Part shown: positions 25,102 to 33,429 of the stretch, piece after piece | Layout of the letters: each line of letters begins with the position of its first letter | Position numbering within the stretch: the first letter of the stretch is position 1 | NCBI GenBank assembly: GCA_910579035.1 | Contig: CAJTSR010000001.1 | Location: forward strand, 1-64,000 | Direction of reading: 5' to 3' | Source: an uncultured Muribaculaceae bacterium | GTDB taxonomy: Bacteria > Bacteroidota > Bacteroidia > Bacteroidales > Muribaculaceae | Length of the DNA stretch: 64,000 nt | Translations under genes and position numbers: made by a program | The notes under the pieces: generated by a model | The model's database searches: none | What the model was told of the DNA's origin: nothing | Seen by the model: the letters and a program-made list of their open reading frames with translations, nothing else

Positions 25102-26190
25102 CTACTTTTTATGTTTTGACATCGATGCTTTCAGAATCGGCATACAAAGTATATAAGCCGACGAGGCAACGAAAGCCAAAAATATAGTTCCTATCAGTAT
25201 TATTAATTTAGAAGGCTTGGCCGGTTTTACCGGAACGGTGGCAGGCTGAATCACGGCAAAGACAGGGGTGGTTTCCTGAACCTTGGCCTCAGCCATCTGC
25301 ACACGCTGCGCTGTAGAGTTATACAGGTCGAAAGCCAGTGTAGCCTCGTTCTGAAGGCGCTCTATCTCTATCGAAGCCGAACGCGAACTAAGCGAGTGAT
25401 TGCGGTCGCTGGCCTCGGCATAGCGCTTCTGCGCATCATAGTATGCTTCACGTGCCTCGCCATTGATTCGCAAAGCGTATGCCAGATCCTGCCGGGCCTT
25501 CTCGGTACGATATTCGGTAATATACTTTTGCAGATATGCAACCACGGTGTCGGCAAGATGTGCCGAAGCCACAGGATCCTGCAGAGTTGTCGAAATCGTT
25601 ATTACAGATTTCTTTGTATTGAAATCAGCCGAGATGCGATTCGACAACTTTAAAACAGTTGCCGCCTGCTTGGTTGTCAGATGATAAGGGTCGATAGTAT
25701 CTGACACCGCAGGCTGGCTCCTGAACAAAGAAGGCAAGCCCAGCACGGCGCTTATAGCCGAACTCCACCACGGCGACGACGTATGTTTGGTGATTATCTC
25801 CTGCACCGTCATATCGTTTTCTTCTGTGGGAAGGCTTGCCGAAAGCAGCTCCACCATAAAAGGCGTCGAGTTCAGCACATCAGGATAAAGTTCGGGATAC
25901 ACGGCGTCAACGCTGGCATCAGATCCAAGATTGACACCCGCAAGCGAAGCCAGGGCGCTCATACCGCCGCCGGCACTCTTGCCTCTTAGCTCGGGGGTCA
26001 GCTTTACTGTTGTCGAGTACTCCCGGGGAATACTGAAAGCCACCACAAGGCCGACAACCAACCCGCCGATACACCATTTGATTATGGTTCGGCGATTGTC
26101 CCAAAGCTTGCAGGCAAGCTCCATCAGGTCTATTTCCTGCTCTTTGTCGCTGCCGTGCCCTATTTCCGGATTGTTATTGTTGTATTCCAT
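25102..26190 (-). CDS. Wzz/GNVR chain-length determinant protein
   Basis: The 362-residue protein is a polysaccharide co-polymerase of the Wzz type. An N-terminal cytoplasmic segment is followed by a membrane helix (IIKWCIGGLVVGLVVAFSI, about residues 37-55), a large periplasmic part with coiled-coil tendency (about 210-310), a Pro-rich segment QPATVPVKPAKPSK and a second helix near the C-terminus. It sets chain length of exported polysaccharide together with the outer-membrane SLBB protein encoded immediately upstream (10-nt gap, same strand). No glycosyltransferase, flippase or Wzc kinase domain is present nearby. Confidence 0.9.
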   Translation of the reverse strand: MEYNNNNPEIGHGSDKEQEIDLMELACKLWDNRRTIIKWCIGGLVVGLVVAFSIPREYSTTVKLTPELRGKSAGGGMSALASLAGVNLGSDASVDAVYPELYPDVLNSTPFMVELLSASLPTEENDMTVQEIITKHTSSPWWSSAISAVLGLPSLFRSQPAVSDTIDPYHLTTKQAATVLKLSNRISADFNTKKSVITISTTLQDPVASAHLADTVVAYLQKYITEYRTEKARQDLAYALRINGEAREAYYDAQKRYAEASDRNHSLSSRSASIEIERLQNEATLAFDLYNSTAQRVQMAEAKVQETTPVFAVIQPATVPVKPAKPSKLIILIGTIFLAFVASSAYILCMPILKASMSKHKK

Positions 26191-26200
26191 CTATCGGGAG

Positions 26201-28714
26201 TTATTTGATTAGCGTTGAGATAGTGGCACCCATCGTTCCGAGAGAAGCCGCCGTAGTTCCTATGGCAAGCCATTCAGCTACCGACAATCCCTTTCCTTTC
26301 TGCTTGGACGGAACTATGATATGGCAGCCCGGCTCTATAGCCGCGTTTTTGCCCTGCGCCACTCGCCCGTTCATATACACTACGAACGCACGCCCTTTAT
26401 TGGCACTATTTCCAAAGCCACCGGCCTGTTCCACATAATATTTCAGCTTTTTACCGGGCGTGTAGACAACAGAGTTGGGATAAAGGACGTCACCGGAAAT
26501 CTTGACAGTGTTGACCATTTCCGGCACAACAATCACGTCGCCATCTTTGATAACGATATCCTCCGGGCCACCGGGATTTGCCAGAGCTTTGTCAAGCTCT
26601 ATGCCCACACTGTATGTATCGGCCAATAGCACCTTGTTGGCCGCGATAGAGTCGCTGCCTGACGACGATGCGGCAAGCCTCAACACTTCGTCGCGTGCCG
26701 CAATCTCGGCTTCGCTCATCTTGCGGGTGAGATTGGCTCCACGCAGATACGCGAACTCCGACACTCCTCCGGCTCGTTTCACGAGGTCGCTCAGACGCTC
26801 GTTGCGCTTCGTCAGCGAGTACGCACCCTCAAACGGAACTTCGCCTTCGATTACTACACGGCGCTGAGGTGTATAGTTGGGCGAACGGCGTACATCGATA
26901 ATGTCGTTGGGCTGGAGCACAAACCCGGTATCGCCATCTACCACGAGGCCGTCCTTGATAGTGAGTTTGAAATTCTGCGACAGCTCGTTGCCTATCAACG
27001 TGGCGTTCGGGTCATCTATTCTACGCGATATGTCCACCGTGGCATAAGATGCACCTTCGTTCAGACCTCCGGCCTGCATTATGACGTCTTCAATGGTCAG
27101 GTTATGGGCAAATTCATATGCTCCGGGGAACTTGATTTCACCATTGATTATAATATTGCCGAGGGGGTCTATATCTTCTCGCGACGCAACCACAAGGATA
27201 TCGTTTTTACGCAATTTTATATCCGGCGCAGTCCCGTTGACAACTTTCTCAAGATTAATAGGCAGAACTCTTATATCCTTGTTTTCCATTTCACGGAAAA
27301 GCTGCGCGCGGTTGAGGAAAGCGTCTTCCTTGAGTCCGTTGGCAATCTTTATGAGGTCGCGAAGTGTCTTCACCTCGTCGTTTATAGCATAATACCCCGG
27401 ACGGAAAACCGCACCGCGCACCTCTACTCGGTTGTCATACTGGTTGATTGCTCCGCCCACATTCACAACATCGCCGTCGTCAAGACGTGTGTTGGCAAAA
27501 TCAGCAGATTCTACTACAGCCACGGTCTTGGAGCCGTTGGTAACGCGGTCTACCGTAATACGGTCGGAATACGCTGTAGCCTTCATCCCGCCGGAATACT
27601 TAAGGAGGTCCTTGAGAGTTTCGCCACGCTTCAATTCATAGATGCCGGGGCGCTTGACCTCGCCGCCGGCTTCAACCAAACGGTCATATGCCGGCACAAC
27701 AATCACGTCGCCTTCCTGAAGACGAATGTCATTGGAACGCTTACCGTTGAACAGATAATCATAAATATCCGAAGTGGCAACCTTGCGTCCGTTGCGCATC
27801 ACCTCTATCGAACGGAGAGAGCCGGACTCGGTAGTACCACCGGCATTGTACAACGCGTGGAACAAAGTCGAAAAAGGCGATACACGGTAAGTACCGGGTG
27901 TAACCACCTCACCCATGATATCCACCTGAATAGTGCGCAGATTGCCAAGGGTAAGCGAAATATCGGAGCCGTCACCGGCAACATCTGCGTACTTCGATGC
28001 AAACAGTTCCTTGACAATCTGGTTCGCCTTGTTTATGCTCAGTCCGTTAAGATAAATCGGACCAATCTGCGACACAAATATGCTTCCTTCCGGCGATATA
28101 GTCTGCCGGATATGGTCTTCGTTGTTACCCCATATGTTGATAACCACCTCGTCGCCGGGGCCAAGCTTATAATCATCGGGGGTAGCCAGATTTTCGTTAG
28201 GCTCGAATGTCAGGTTGCGGCTCTGGAAAATATTTTGTCCGAACACTACCTTTTCATTTGTGTTCGGGTCACGCCGAGTCTGCCCGTCGAATTTAAAATC
28301 TTGCTCGTCTATTATTATCTCTTCAAAATCAGTAGTGAAATATTGATCGCCTCCTGCGCCATTGTTCATACTTGAATTTCTGACGGCATTGGAGCCTCTA
28401 CCATCTTTGTTCTGCGAGGCATTAGAGATATTCTGCCGGTCGTTCTTCTCGCTCCTGTTGCGCCTTACGCTGTAATCCTGACGTGATTCATTACTTGACG
28501 ACTTGCCCGACTGTGCCGCTTGCACTCGCCTTATCTGGGCCTCTGTAACGCCCTTCGCGAGCAACTCACGCCCGATTGCCTGTTGCGACTTGCCCTGCGC
28601 CATACCGGCCTTGACATAATCTACCACTTGGTCGTCTGTCATAGCCGACACAAAGGGTACCGCCATAAGGAAAGCCAACGACACGACAAAAGCACGAAAA
28701 CTTCTTGTATTCAT
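26201..28714 (-). CDS. SLBB-domain polysaccharide export protein (Wza-like)
   Basis: The 837-residue protein has a signal peptide, an N-terminal helical region (VVDYVKAGMAQGKSQQAIG near residue 30) typical of the Bacteroidales version, a Ser/Asn-rich linker, then a Poly_export domain (LGPGDEVVINIWG near 185) and a series of about six SLBB repeats recognisable by GEVxxPGxY-like units (for example GEVVTPGTYRV, GEVKRPGIYEL, GEIKFPGAYEF, GEVPFEGAYSL). It ends in a hydrophobic tail. It would form the outer-membrane channel for capsule or exopolysaccharide. It lacks an evident lipobox, unlike E. coli Wza. It is first in a two-gene operon with wzz. Confidence 0.92.
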   Translation of the reverse strand: MNTRSFRAFVVSLAFLMAVPFVSAMTDDQVVDYVKAGMAQGKSQQAIGRELLAKGVTEAQIRRVQAAQSGKSSSNESRQDYSVRRNRSEKNDRQNISNASQNKDGRGSNAVRNSSMNNGAGGDQYFTTDFEEIIIDEQDFKFDGQTRRDPNTNEKVVFGQNIFQSRNLTFEPNENLATPDDYKLGPGDEVVINIWGNNEDHIRQTISPEGSIFVSQIGPIYLNGLSINKANQIVKELFASKYADVAGDGSDISLTLGNLRTIQVDIMGEVVTPGTYRVSPFSTLFHALYNAGGTTESGSLRSIEVMRNGRKVATSDIYDYLFNGKRSNDIRLQEGDVIVVPAYDRLVEAGGEVKRPGIYELKRGETLKDLLKYSGGMKATAYSDRITVDRVTNGSKTVAVVESADFANTRLDDGDVVNVGGAINQYDNRVEVRGAVFRPGYYAINDEVKTLRDLIKIANGLKEDAFLNRAQLFREMENKDIRVLPINLEKVVNGTAPDIKLRKNDILVVASREDIDPLGNIIINGEIKFPGAYEFAHNLTIEDVIMQAGGLNEGASYATVDISRRIDDPNATLIGNELSQNFKLTIKDGLVVDGDTGFVLQPNDIIDVRRSPNYTPQRRVVIEGEVPFEGAYSLTKRNERLSDLVKRAGGVSEFAYLRGANLTRKMSEAEIAARDEVLRLAASSSGSDSIAANKVLLADTYSVGIELDKALANPGGPEDIVIKDGDVIVVPEMVNTVKISGDVLYPNSVVYTPGKKLKYYVEQAGGFGNSANKGRAFVVYMNGRVAQGKNAAIEPGCHIIVPSKQKGKGLSVAEWLAIGTTAASLGTMGATISTLIK

Positions 28715-29035
28715 CGTTTATTATAGCTAATTACTTTGATTATTCTGTAGCTTTATTTTTCACAAATATTTGAGCTGCAAAGATACTATAAAAAAGTGAC
28801 ATACGGAAAAAACATAGTAATAGATTTCACATAGCAATCACAGGCTTTGCCATATGTCGCTACAATCATTGCGCGCCATAAAAACAAAACCACAGATCCA
28901 GACAGCCGGTTCAACACTGCAAAAATAACGATTCCCCCCGAATCCGCCAAATATTATGAAATTTGCAGAAAGGAACGGTGCTATCGAGCTGAGCTTCGAT
29001 GACAACCGCACATTCTGAGTTTCGGGAGGCGACGG
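28715..29035. other. Intergenic region upstream of the export operon
   Basis: This 320-bp spacer holds the SLBB gene leader and its -7 box, an AT-rich stretch, and near 28956-29018 a 20-codon ATG frame (MKFAERNGAIELSFDDNRTF) whose GC-rich codons look coding-like. No longer frame continues, so it is either a tiny peptide or a relic. Nothing else is recognisable. Confidence 0.4.
28778..28785 (-). promoter_or_regulatory. -7 box for the SLBB/Wzz operon
   Basis: TATCTTTG on the minus strand, giving a leader of roughly 60 nt. No clear -33 element. Confidence 0.5.
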
Positions 29036-29494
29036 CTAAAGCGCGAGTATCTGCGCCGCGTGTGCCTTGGTCTTTATCTCCTTGGGGCCGATAATGGCCG
29101 ACACCACCCCGTCTTCATTGATTATGAAGGTGGTGCGCACGGTGCCCATATAAGAGCGGCCATACATTTTTTTCTCAGCCCACACCCCGAATTGCTGCTG
29201 CAGTTCCGTGCCTGTGTCCGCAATAAGGTCGAACGGCAGTCCGTGCTTTGCAATAAAGCCCTGATGCGATTTCGCACTGTCGCGACTCACACCCACCACT
29301 TCGTAGCCTGCCGCGCGCAACTCCTCGTAGCCGTCACGCAGGCTGCAGGCCTCCGCCGTGCAACCCGAAGTGTTGTCTTTAGGATAGAAATACAATGCGA
29401 GCTTGCGTCCTTTGAAGTCGCTAAGCCTTATCTCCTTACCATTCTGGTCGGTCCCCAAAATCTCGGGAGCCTTGTCGCCGATCTGTATAGCCAT
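29036..29494 (-). CDS. bcp: Thioredoxin-dependent thiol peroxidase (Bcp/PrxQ)
   Basis: Bcp reduces peroxides with electrons from thioredoxin. The 152-residue product has the peroxiredoxin motif FYPKDNTSGCTAEACSLRD: peroxidatic Cys45 and resolving Cys50, the C-x4-C spacing of the alpha-type PrxQ subfamily. The catalytic Arg is in GTVRTTFII. A longer frame starting with TTG at 29521 is rejected because a canonical promoter overlaps it; the ATG of MAIQIGDKAP matches homologues. It is divergent from nadC. Confidence 0.96.
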   Translation of the reverse strand: MAIQIGDKAPEILGTDQNGKEIRLSDFKGRKLALYFYPKDNTSGCTAEACSLRDGYEELRAAGYEVVGVSRDSAKSHQGFIAKHGLPFDLIADTGTELQQQFGVWAEKKMYGRSYMGTVRTTFIINEDGVVSAIIGPKEIKTKAHAAQILAL

Positions 29495-29518
29495 AGTGTC
29501 TTTTTTTTCTTTGTAAAA

Positions 29519-29549
29519 CAAATGTAGGCATTATTTTTGATTATACAAA
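29519..29549 (-). promoter_or_regulatory. Sigma-ABfr promoter of bcp
   Basis: Minus strand: TTTG at 29549-29546, 19-nt spacer, TACATTTG at 29526-29519. Confidence 0.75.
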
Positions 29550-29570
29550 CAAAATACCCTCCGCTGAAGA

Positions 29571-29602
29571 TTTGGCCGATTGAAACGGAAACTATATTTT
29601 TG
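29571..29602 (+). promoter_or_regulatory. Sigma-ABfr promoter of nadC
   Basis: TTTG at 29571-29574, 20-nt spacer, TATTTTTG at 29595-29602; the start codon is 24 nt further. Confidence 0.75.
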
Positions 29603-29626
29603 CATAAATTTTGTGATTACCACCTT

Positions 29627-30481
29627 ATGAAGACTAAAGACGAGCTTATCGACGACCTGTTATCGCTGGCTTTTGCCGAGGATATAGGCGATGGCGACCA
29701 TACAACTCTCAGCACAATAGGCCCCGATGCCATGGGCAAACAGCATCTCCTGATAAAGGAAGAAGGCATTATCGCCGGTGTGGACATAGCGCGAAAAGTA
29801 TTCGCCAAATTCGACCCGACCCTGAAAATGACTGTGTTTATCGAAGACGGCACCCACGTGCGCCCGGGCGACATCGCATTCGTTGTCGAAGGCACCGTCC
29901 GCTCGCTGTTGCAGACCGAACGCCTGATGCTCAACATCATGCAGCGCATGAGCGGCATAGCCACTGTCACAGCCCGCTATCAGGAACGCCTTGCCGGCCT
30001 GCCCTGCAAGGTTCTCGACACACGTAAGACAACCCCCGGCCTGCGCATGCTCGAAAAAGAGGCTGTCAGAATCGGCGGAGGCTCCAACCACCGCATCGGC
30101 CTCTTCGACATGATTCTGATAAAGGACAACCACGTCGATTTTGCCGGAGGAATAGCCGCTGCCGTAGAGCGCGCCAAAGCATACTGCAAGGAAAACGGCA
30201 AAGACCTCAAAATAGAGCAGGAAGTACGCAACACCGACGAAATACGCCAGGCCATCGCAGCAGGCGTGGACCGCATAATGCTCGACAACTTCGACCCTGA
30301 AAGGACTGCCGAGGCCGTGCGCATCATTCGCGCCGAAGCACCGGGTGTCGAAATCGAATCAAGCGGAGGCATCACGCTCGACACCCTGCGAAGCTACGGC
30401 GAAGCCGGAGTCGACTTTGTGTCGGTAGGCGCGCTCACACACTCCGTGAAAGGACTCGACATGAGCTTCAAAGCCTGTTAA
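29627..30481 (+). CDS. nadC: Nicotinate-nucleotide pyrophosphorylase (quinolinate phosphoribosyltransferase)
   Basis: NadC converts quinolinate and PRPP to nicotinate mononucleotide in de novo NAD synthesis. The 284-residue product has the family landmarks AFAEDIGDGDHTTLS near residue 15, RLMLNIMQRMSGIATVT near 104, the PRPP/quinolinate site residues in DTRKTTPGLRMLEK near 137, and the C-terminal barrel motifs MLDNF, ESSGGI and DFVSVGALTHS. An upstream-extended frame was rejected because the promoter lies within it. It is convergent with the PEtN-transferase gene with only 9 nt between stops. A glutamine-dependent NAD synthetase, acting later in the same pathway, is at 57230-59122. Confidence 0.97.
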   Translation: MKTKDELIDDLLSLAFAEDIGDGDHTTLSTIGPDAMGKQHLLIKEEGIIAGVDIARKVFAKFDPTLKMTVFIEDGTHVRPGDIAFVVEGTVRSLLQTERLMLNIMQRMSGIATVTARYQERLAGLPCKVLDTRKTTPGLRMLEKEAVRIGGGSNHRIGLFDMILIKDNHVDFAGGIAAAVERAKAYCKENGKDLKIEQEVRNTDEIRQAIAAGVDRIMLDNFDPERTAEAVRIIRAEAPGVEIESSGGITLDTLRSYGEAGVDFVSVGALTHSVKGLDMSFKAC

Positions 30482-30490
30482 GCACCAAAA

Positions 30491-32179
30491 CTACATCGAT
30501 ATTCCATCTTCTGAAAGCAGGGCTATGTCCTGCTTTCTTAGTCCGCTGGCGCCGAGAGCCACACCCTCGTTATAGTCGTTGACATACATACGCCGCGGTT
30601 CGCGGTAGCATTCCTCGGTAACGGCGGCCTCCGGGTCATAGCACTTCGCCACAAGCCCCGAAAGCGACAGAATGGTATGGAAAGCGCTGCGGCTCGACGA
30701 CACGTCAAGCTGCGCGTTATCGAGCGCCGCCTCGTACTTTCCGGGGTATTTTCCGCGATACGCCTCCGACAGCCACACGAGCATCGGCACATGGAGCTGA
30801 TGCGCCGTTGGCGTGGGAGATGCGTGCAGAAAACGCCCACGGGAATCATCGAAAATATCCTCGCCGTGATCCGAAAGATACAGCATCGCCGCCGGACGGC
30901 CGGTCGATTCGAGCACTGACGCCACGCTGTCGAGCACGGCATCGACATAGCGTATCGAATTATCGTACGCATTAATCAACTGAGCACGGTTCACGGCTTC
31001 GGCCTCGCTCGCATCGTCGGGAAGATACTTGCCGTATCCTTCCGGATAGCGTTCCTTATAGTTGAAGTGCGAGCCATATGTATGAAGCACCACAAAAAGC
31101 TTCCTCGACCCCGTAGTATTTATTACGTCGGCAAGCGAGCCCGCAAGCTCCATATCAAAATGGCGGCTTCCGTCATCTGTAAGGAAATCAACCGTATCGG
31201 CCTCTTCTCCGAAAAAATCTATTATCTGGCCGTTGCGCTGCTGGTTCGACAGCCACGCCGTGCGGTAGCCCCCTTCTGAAAATGCCGTGATAACGCTCTT
31301 TACCGAATATATCGAATCGCCGAATTCCTTCGCCGTAAGATGCGACATAAGCAGCGGCACACTCTTATGCGTGGTATTGCTCTCCGTAAGCGTGCGGCTA
31401 TAGTATACCACGCCGTCGCGTGCGCCGAGCCTCGGATTTGTGTCCCGCCCGTAGCCGCCAAGCTGCCAGTTCTCTGCCCGCGATGTTTCACCTATGACAA
31501 GCACATATATCTCCGGCGCCGACTCCTTGCGCGTATCCTTTGCCCCGAACGAAAAATCTGCCGAAGTATCAAAATAGCCTCTCACAAGCGCGGTGCGTTC
31601 TGCCGCCTCAACCATATTGGCGCATACATTCACAGGAAAAAGCTCGCGCATCGGCCTGTACCCTTGCGGAAGAAAGAATGCTGTTACAGCCGCCGCAATG
31701 CCGCCTGCAGCCAATACCGCGCCGGCAAATCGCACCGGCCTGCGCTCGGCCGATGTCGTAAACCGTTTATTCACAATAAGAATCACGGCAATCACAAGCA
31801 ACGGCACATAAAGCGCGCACACCACGGCCAAAGCCTCGCCAAGACTGCCGAGCAGCTCCGTGGCCTCGCTCACATTGGTCGTGGCCACGTTGAGAAACAT
31901 ATCTATCGCTATAATCGACTCCCCGTAGAGGTACAAGAGCACTATCTGAAAGGCACAAAGCGCCATCACAGGCAGCATATAAAGAGCAGTCCGCCCAACA
32001 TTGCGGCTCCACGAAGCCAGAAGCATGTACACCCCGCCCGGAAGCAATATGTTGGCCGCCCGGACCGCCCACGAATAATGCGGCTCGGTAAAGACCAGCG
32101 CTATATTGGGCACAAGCAACAGCAGCGGGAGCCCCCACATCAGTAGCGCCGGTGTCGGAAATGTTTTAAAAAGCTTCAT
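30491..32179 (-). CDS. Phosphoethanolamine transferase (EptA-like, sulfatase fold)
   Basis: The 562-residue protein has five N-terminal membrane helices (about residues 1-160) and a periplasmic alkaline-phosphatase/sulfatase domain. Key elements: VLVIGETSRAENWQLGGYGR (metal-binding Glu near residue 235), TLTESNTTHKSVPLLMS (catalytic Thr), SDHGEDI (Asp-His metal pair) and a later His. This is the layout of EptA/MCR-type enzymes that move phosphoethanolamine from lipid to lipid A or other surface glycans; the acceptor here is unknown. The start at 32179 lies 14 nt inside the end of the upstream Omp85-type gene, so translation is probably coupled. Confidence 0.9.
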   Translation of the reverse strand: MKLFKTFPTPALLMWGLPLLLLVPNIALVFTEPHYSWAVRAANILLPGGVYMLLASWSRNVGRTALYMLPVMALCAFQIVLLYLYGESIIAIDMFLNVATTNVSEATELLGSLGEALAVVCALYVPLLVIAVILIVNKRFTTSAERRPVRFAGAVLAAGGIAAAVTAFFLPQGYRPMRELFPVNVCANMVEAAERTALVRGYFDTSADFSFGAKDTRKESAPEIYVLVIGETSRAENWQLGGYGRDTNPRLGARDGVVYYSRTLTESNTTHKSVPLLMSHLTAKEFGDSIYSVKSVITAFSEGGYRTAWLSNQQRNGQIIDFFGEEADTVDFLTDDGSRHFDMELAGSLADVINTTGSRKLFVVLHTYGSHFNYKERYPEGYGKYLPDDASEAEAVNRAQLINAYDNSIRYVDAVLDSVASVLESTGRPAAMLYLSDHGEDIFDDSRGRFLHASPTPTAHQLHVPMLVWLSEAYRGKYPGKYEAALDNAQLDVSSSRSAFHTILSLSGLVAKCYDPEAAVTEECYREPRRMYVNDYNEGVALGASGLRKQDIALLSEDGISM

Positions 32180-33338
32180 TGATATTGAATATAAAGCCCA
32201 TCTGATGACGCCCGAAACCAAGATCGAGCCTGACGTTCACTTTTTTCTTAAATTCCCAGCGGTAGCCGATGCCGTAATTAGGCAATACCTCGCGCCAGCG
32301 CAGATCGCCGAACTTGGAGAACACCGTTCCCGCCCCTACCCACGCCACAACACCGTTGCGCCGCCACACATGCTGCCTTAATTCAAGGCATACATCAGCG
32401 CTCGACTTGTCGCGGTAACGACCCTCGTAGTAACCACGCATATTGTCGCTGCCGCCGAGCGTCGACATAAGCCCCCACGGCGTGTTTCCGTAAGTAAGGC
32501 GCGAGTGAAAACGAAAAGCCAGAATGCCTCCTTTCCACACCTCCTTGTACGTTGCCAAAGTAAGCTCTGTAAGCGAAAAGGCATATTTATTCAGCAAAAA
32601 CCGAGGATTAAACCGCTGGTCCAGCCTGAAGAAAATGCCTCGCGACGCATTCTTCAGAAAATCGCGGCTGTCATACTGCAAAGTGAATCCAAGTCCTAAA
32701 TTGAAAGTCCTTTCAGCTTGTCCGTCAAGCAGCCACGGCTTGGCGAACTTGCGTCCGTTGATATAATCGAACGCCACCATCGGGCCAAGATAGAGGCTCG
32801 GAGCAAGCTTCCACACATAGCTTGCAAGTGCCTGCGAATTTAAATATTTATAATCCGACTCATTGGCATTGTCAACGTTGCGGTCATAGCCTATGCCCCA
32901 GAATTTTGAATTGACTGATGAAAAATACACATCATAGTATATTCTCGCCCTGTCCTTCGGAAAGATATGATTGCCCTCTACACCAAGCTTGAAAAACATG
33001 CTCGTGGTAGCGTCGAAATAAACCGACACGTCTGATTGCGGCAATATGGTGTCCGAACGGTCTGTCTTGTATAATCCTGCAGCAACAAGACCGACTCCGA
33101 ACTTGGTGTCGCTCGAATAGTGTGGTCCTCCTATTATACTGAAATCAAAAGCTTTGTCGGTGCGAGGCTTGTTGGATTCATTAAAATAGCCGATTATCTT
33201 CGATATAAAGCTTTTCTTGGAAGGCACAGTGTCGCACGGCGAGTCCCCCTCGACCGTCAGGCTGTCGGGACGTTCTGATGCCCTGCAAGTTAGCGACACA
33301 GATACGATGAATAATATGATGATGGAAAATCTACGCAT
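32166..33338 (-). CDS. POTRA-less Omp85/BamA-family outer-membrane barrel
   Basis: The 390-residue protein has a signal peptide (MRRFSIIILFIVSVSLTCRA) and then a barrel region with the bacterial surface antigen signature: FSIIGGPHYSSDTKFGVG near the start, LQYDSRDFLKNASRGIF, and GGSDNMRGYYEGRYRDKS carrying the Omp85 (V/M)RG(F/Y) loop motif. It ends in an aromatic residue (AF), as outer-membrane barrels do. There is no space for POTRA domains, so it is a barrel-only member and unlikely to be BamA itself. The frame extends upstream, but a -7 box at 33363-33370 supports the ATG ending at 33338. It overlaps the downstream PEtN-transferase start by 14 nt. Confidence 0.88.
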   Translation of the reverse strand: MRRFSIIILFIVSVSLTCRASERPDSLTVEGDSPCDTVPSKKSFISKIIGYFNESNKPRTDKAFDFSIIGGPHYSSDTKFGVGLVAAGLYKTDRSDTILPQSDVSVYFDATTSMFFKLGVEGNHIFPKDRARIYYDVYFSSVNSKFWGIGYDRNVDNANESDYKYLNSQALASYVWKLAPSLYLGPMVAFDYINGRKFAKPWLLDGQAERTFNLGLGFTLQYDSRDFLKNASRGIFFRLDQRFNPRFLLNKYAFSLTELTLATYKEVWKGGILAFRFHSRLTYGNTPWGLMSTLGGSDNMRGYYEGRYRDKSSADVCLELRQHVWRRNGVVAWVGAGTVFSKFGDLRWREVLPNYGIGYRWEFKKKVNVRLDLGFGRHQMGFIFNINEAF

Positions 33339-33350
33339 AATGCAAATGAC

Positions 33351-33381
33351 TTGCAATATTAACAAAAATAACATAACTTTG
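33351..33381 (+). promoter_or_regulatory. Promoter of the menDBCE operon
   Basis: TTG at 33351-33353, 20-nt spacer, TAACTTTG at 33374-33381; the chosen menD ATG is 48 nt downstream. Confidence 0.65.
33363..33370 (-). promoter_or_regulatory. -7 box for the Omp85-PEtN transferase operon
   Basis: TATTTTTG on the minus strand, 24 nt before the ATG; interleaved with the divergent menD promoter. Confidence 0.5.
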
Positions 33382-33429
33382 TTACAGCCAAGTATTAATT
33401 TCACCAACATTCTCGTCCAATTGGAAACA

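Noticed and set aside
27104..28375. A 423-codon frame antisense to the SLBB export gene
   Set aside because: Shadow frame; the SLBB repeats on the other strand explain the DNA.
32166..33338. The Omp85-type gene as bamA
   Set aside because: It has no POTRA domains and only about 390 residues, and is outside the usual bamA context; it is an accessory barrel.
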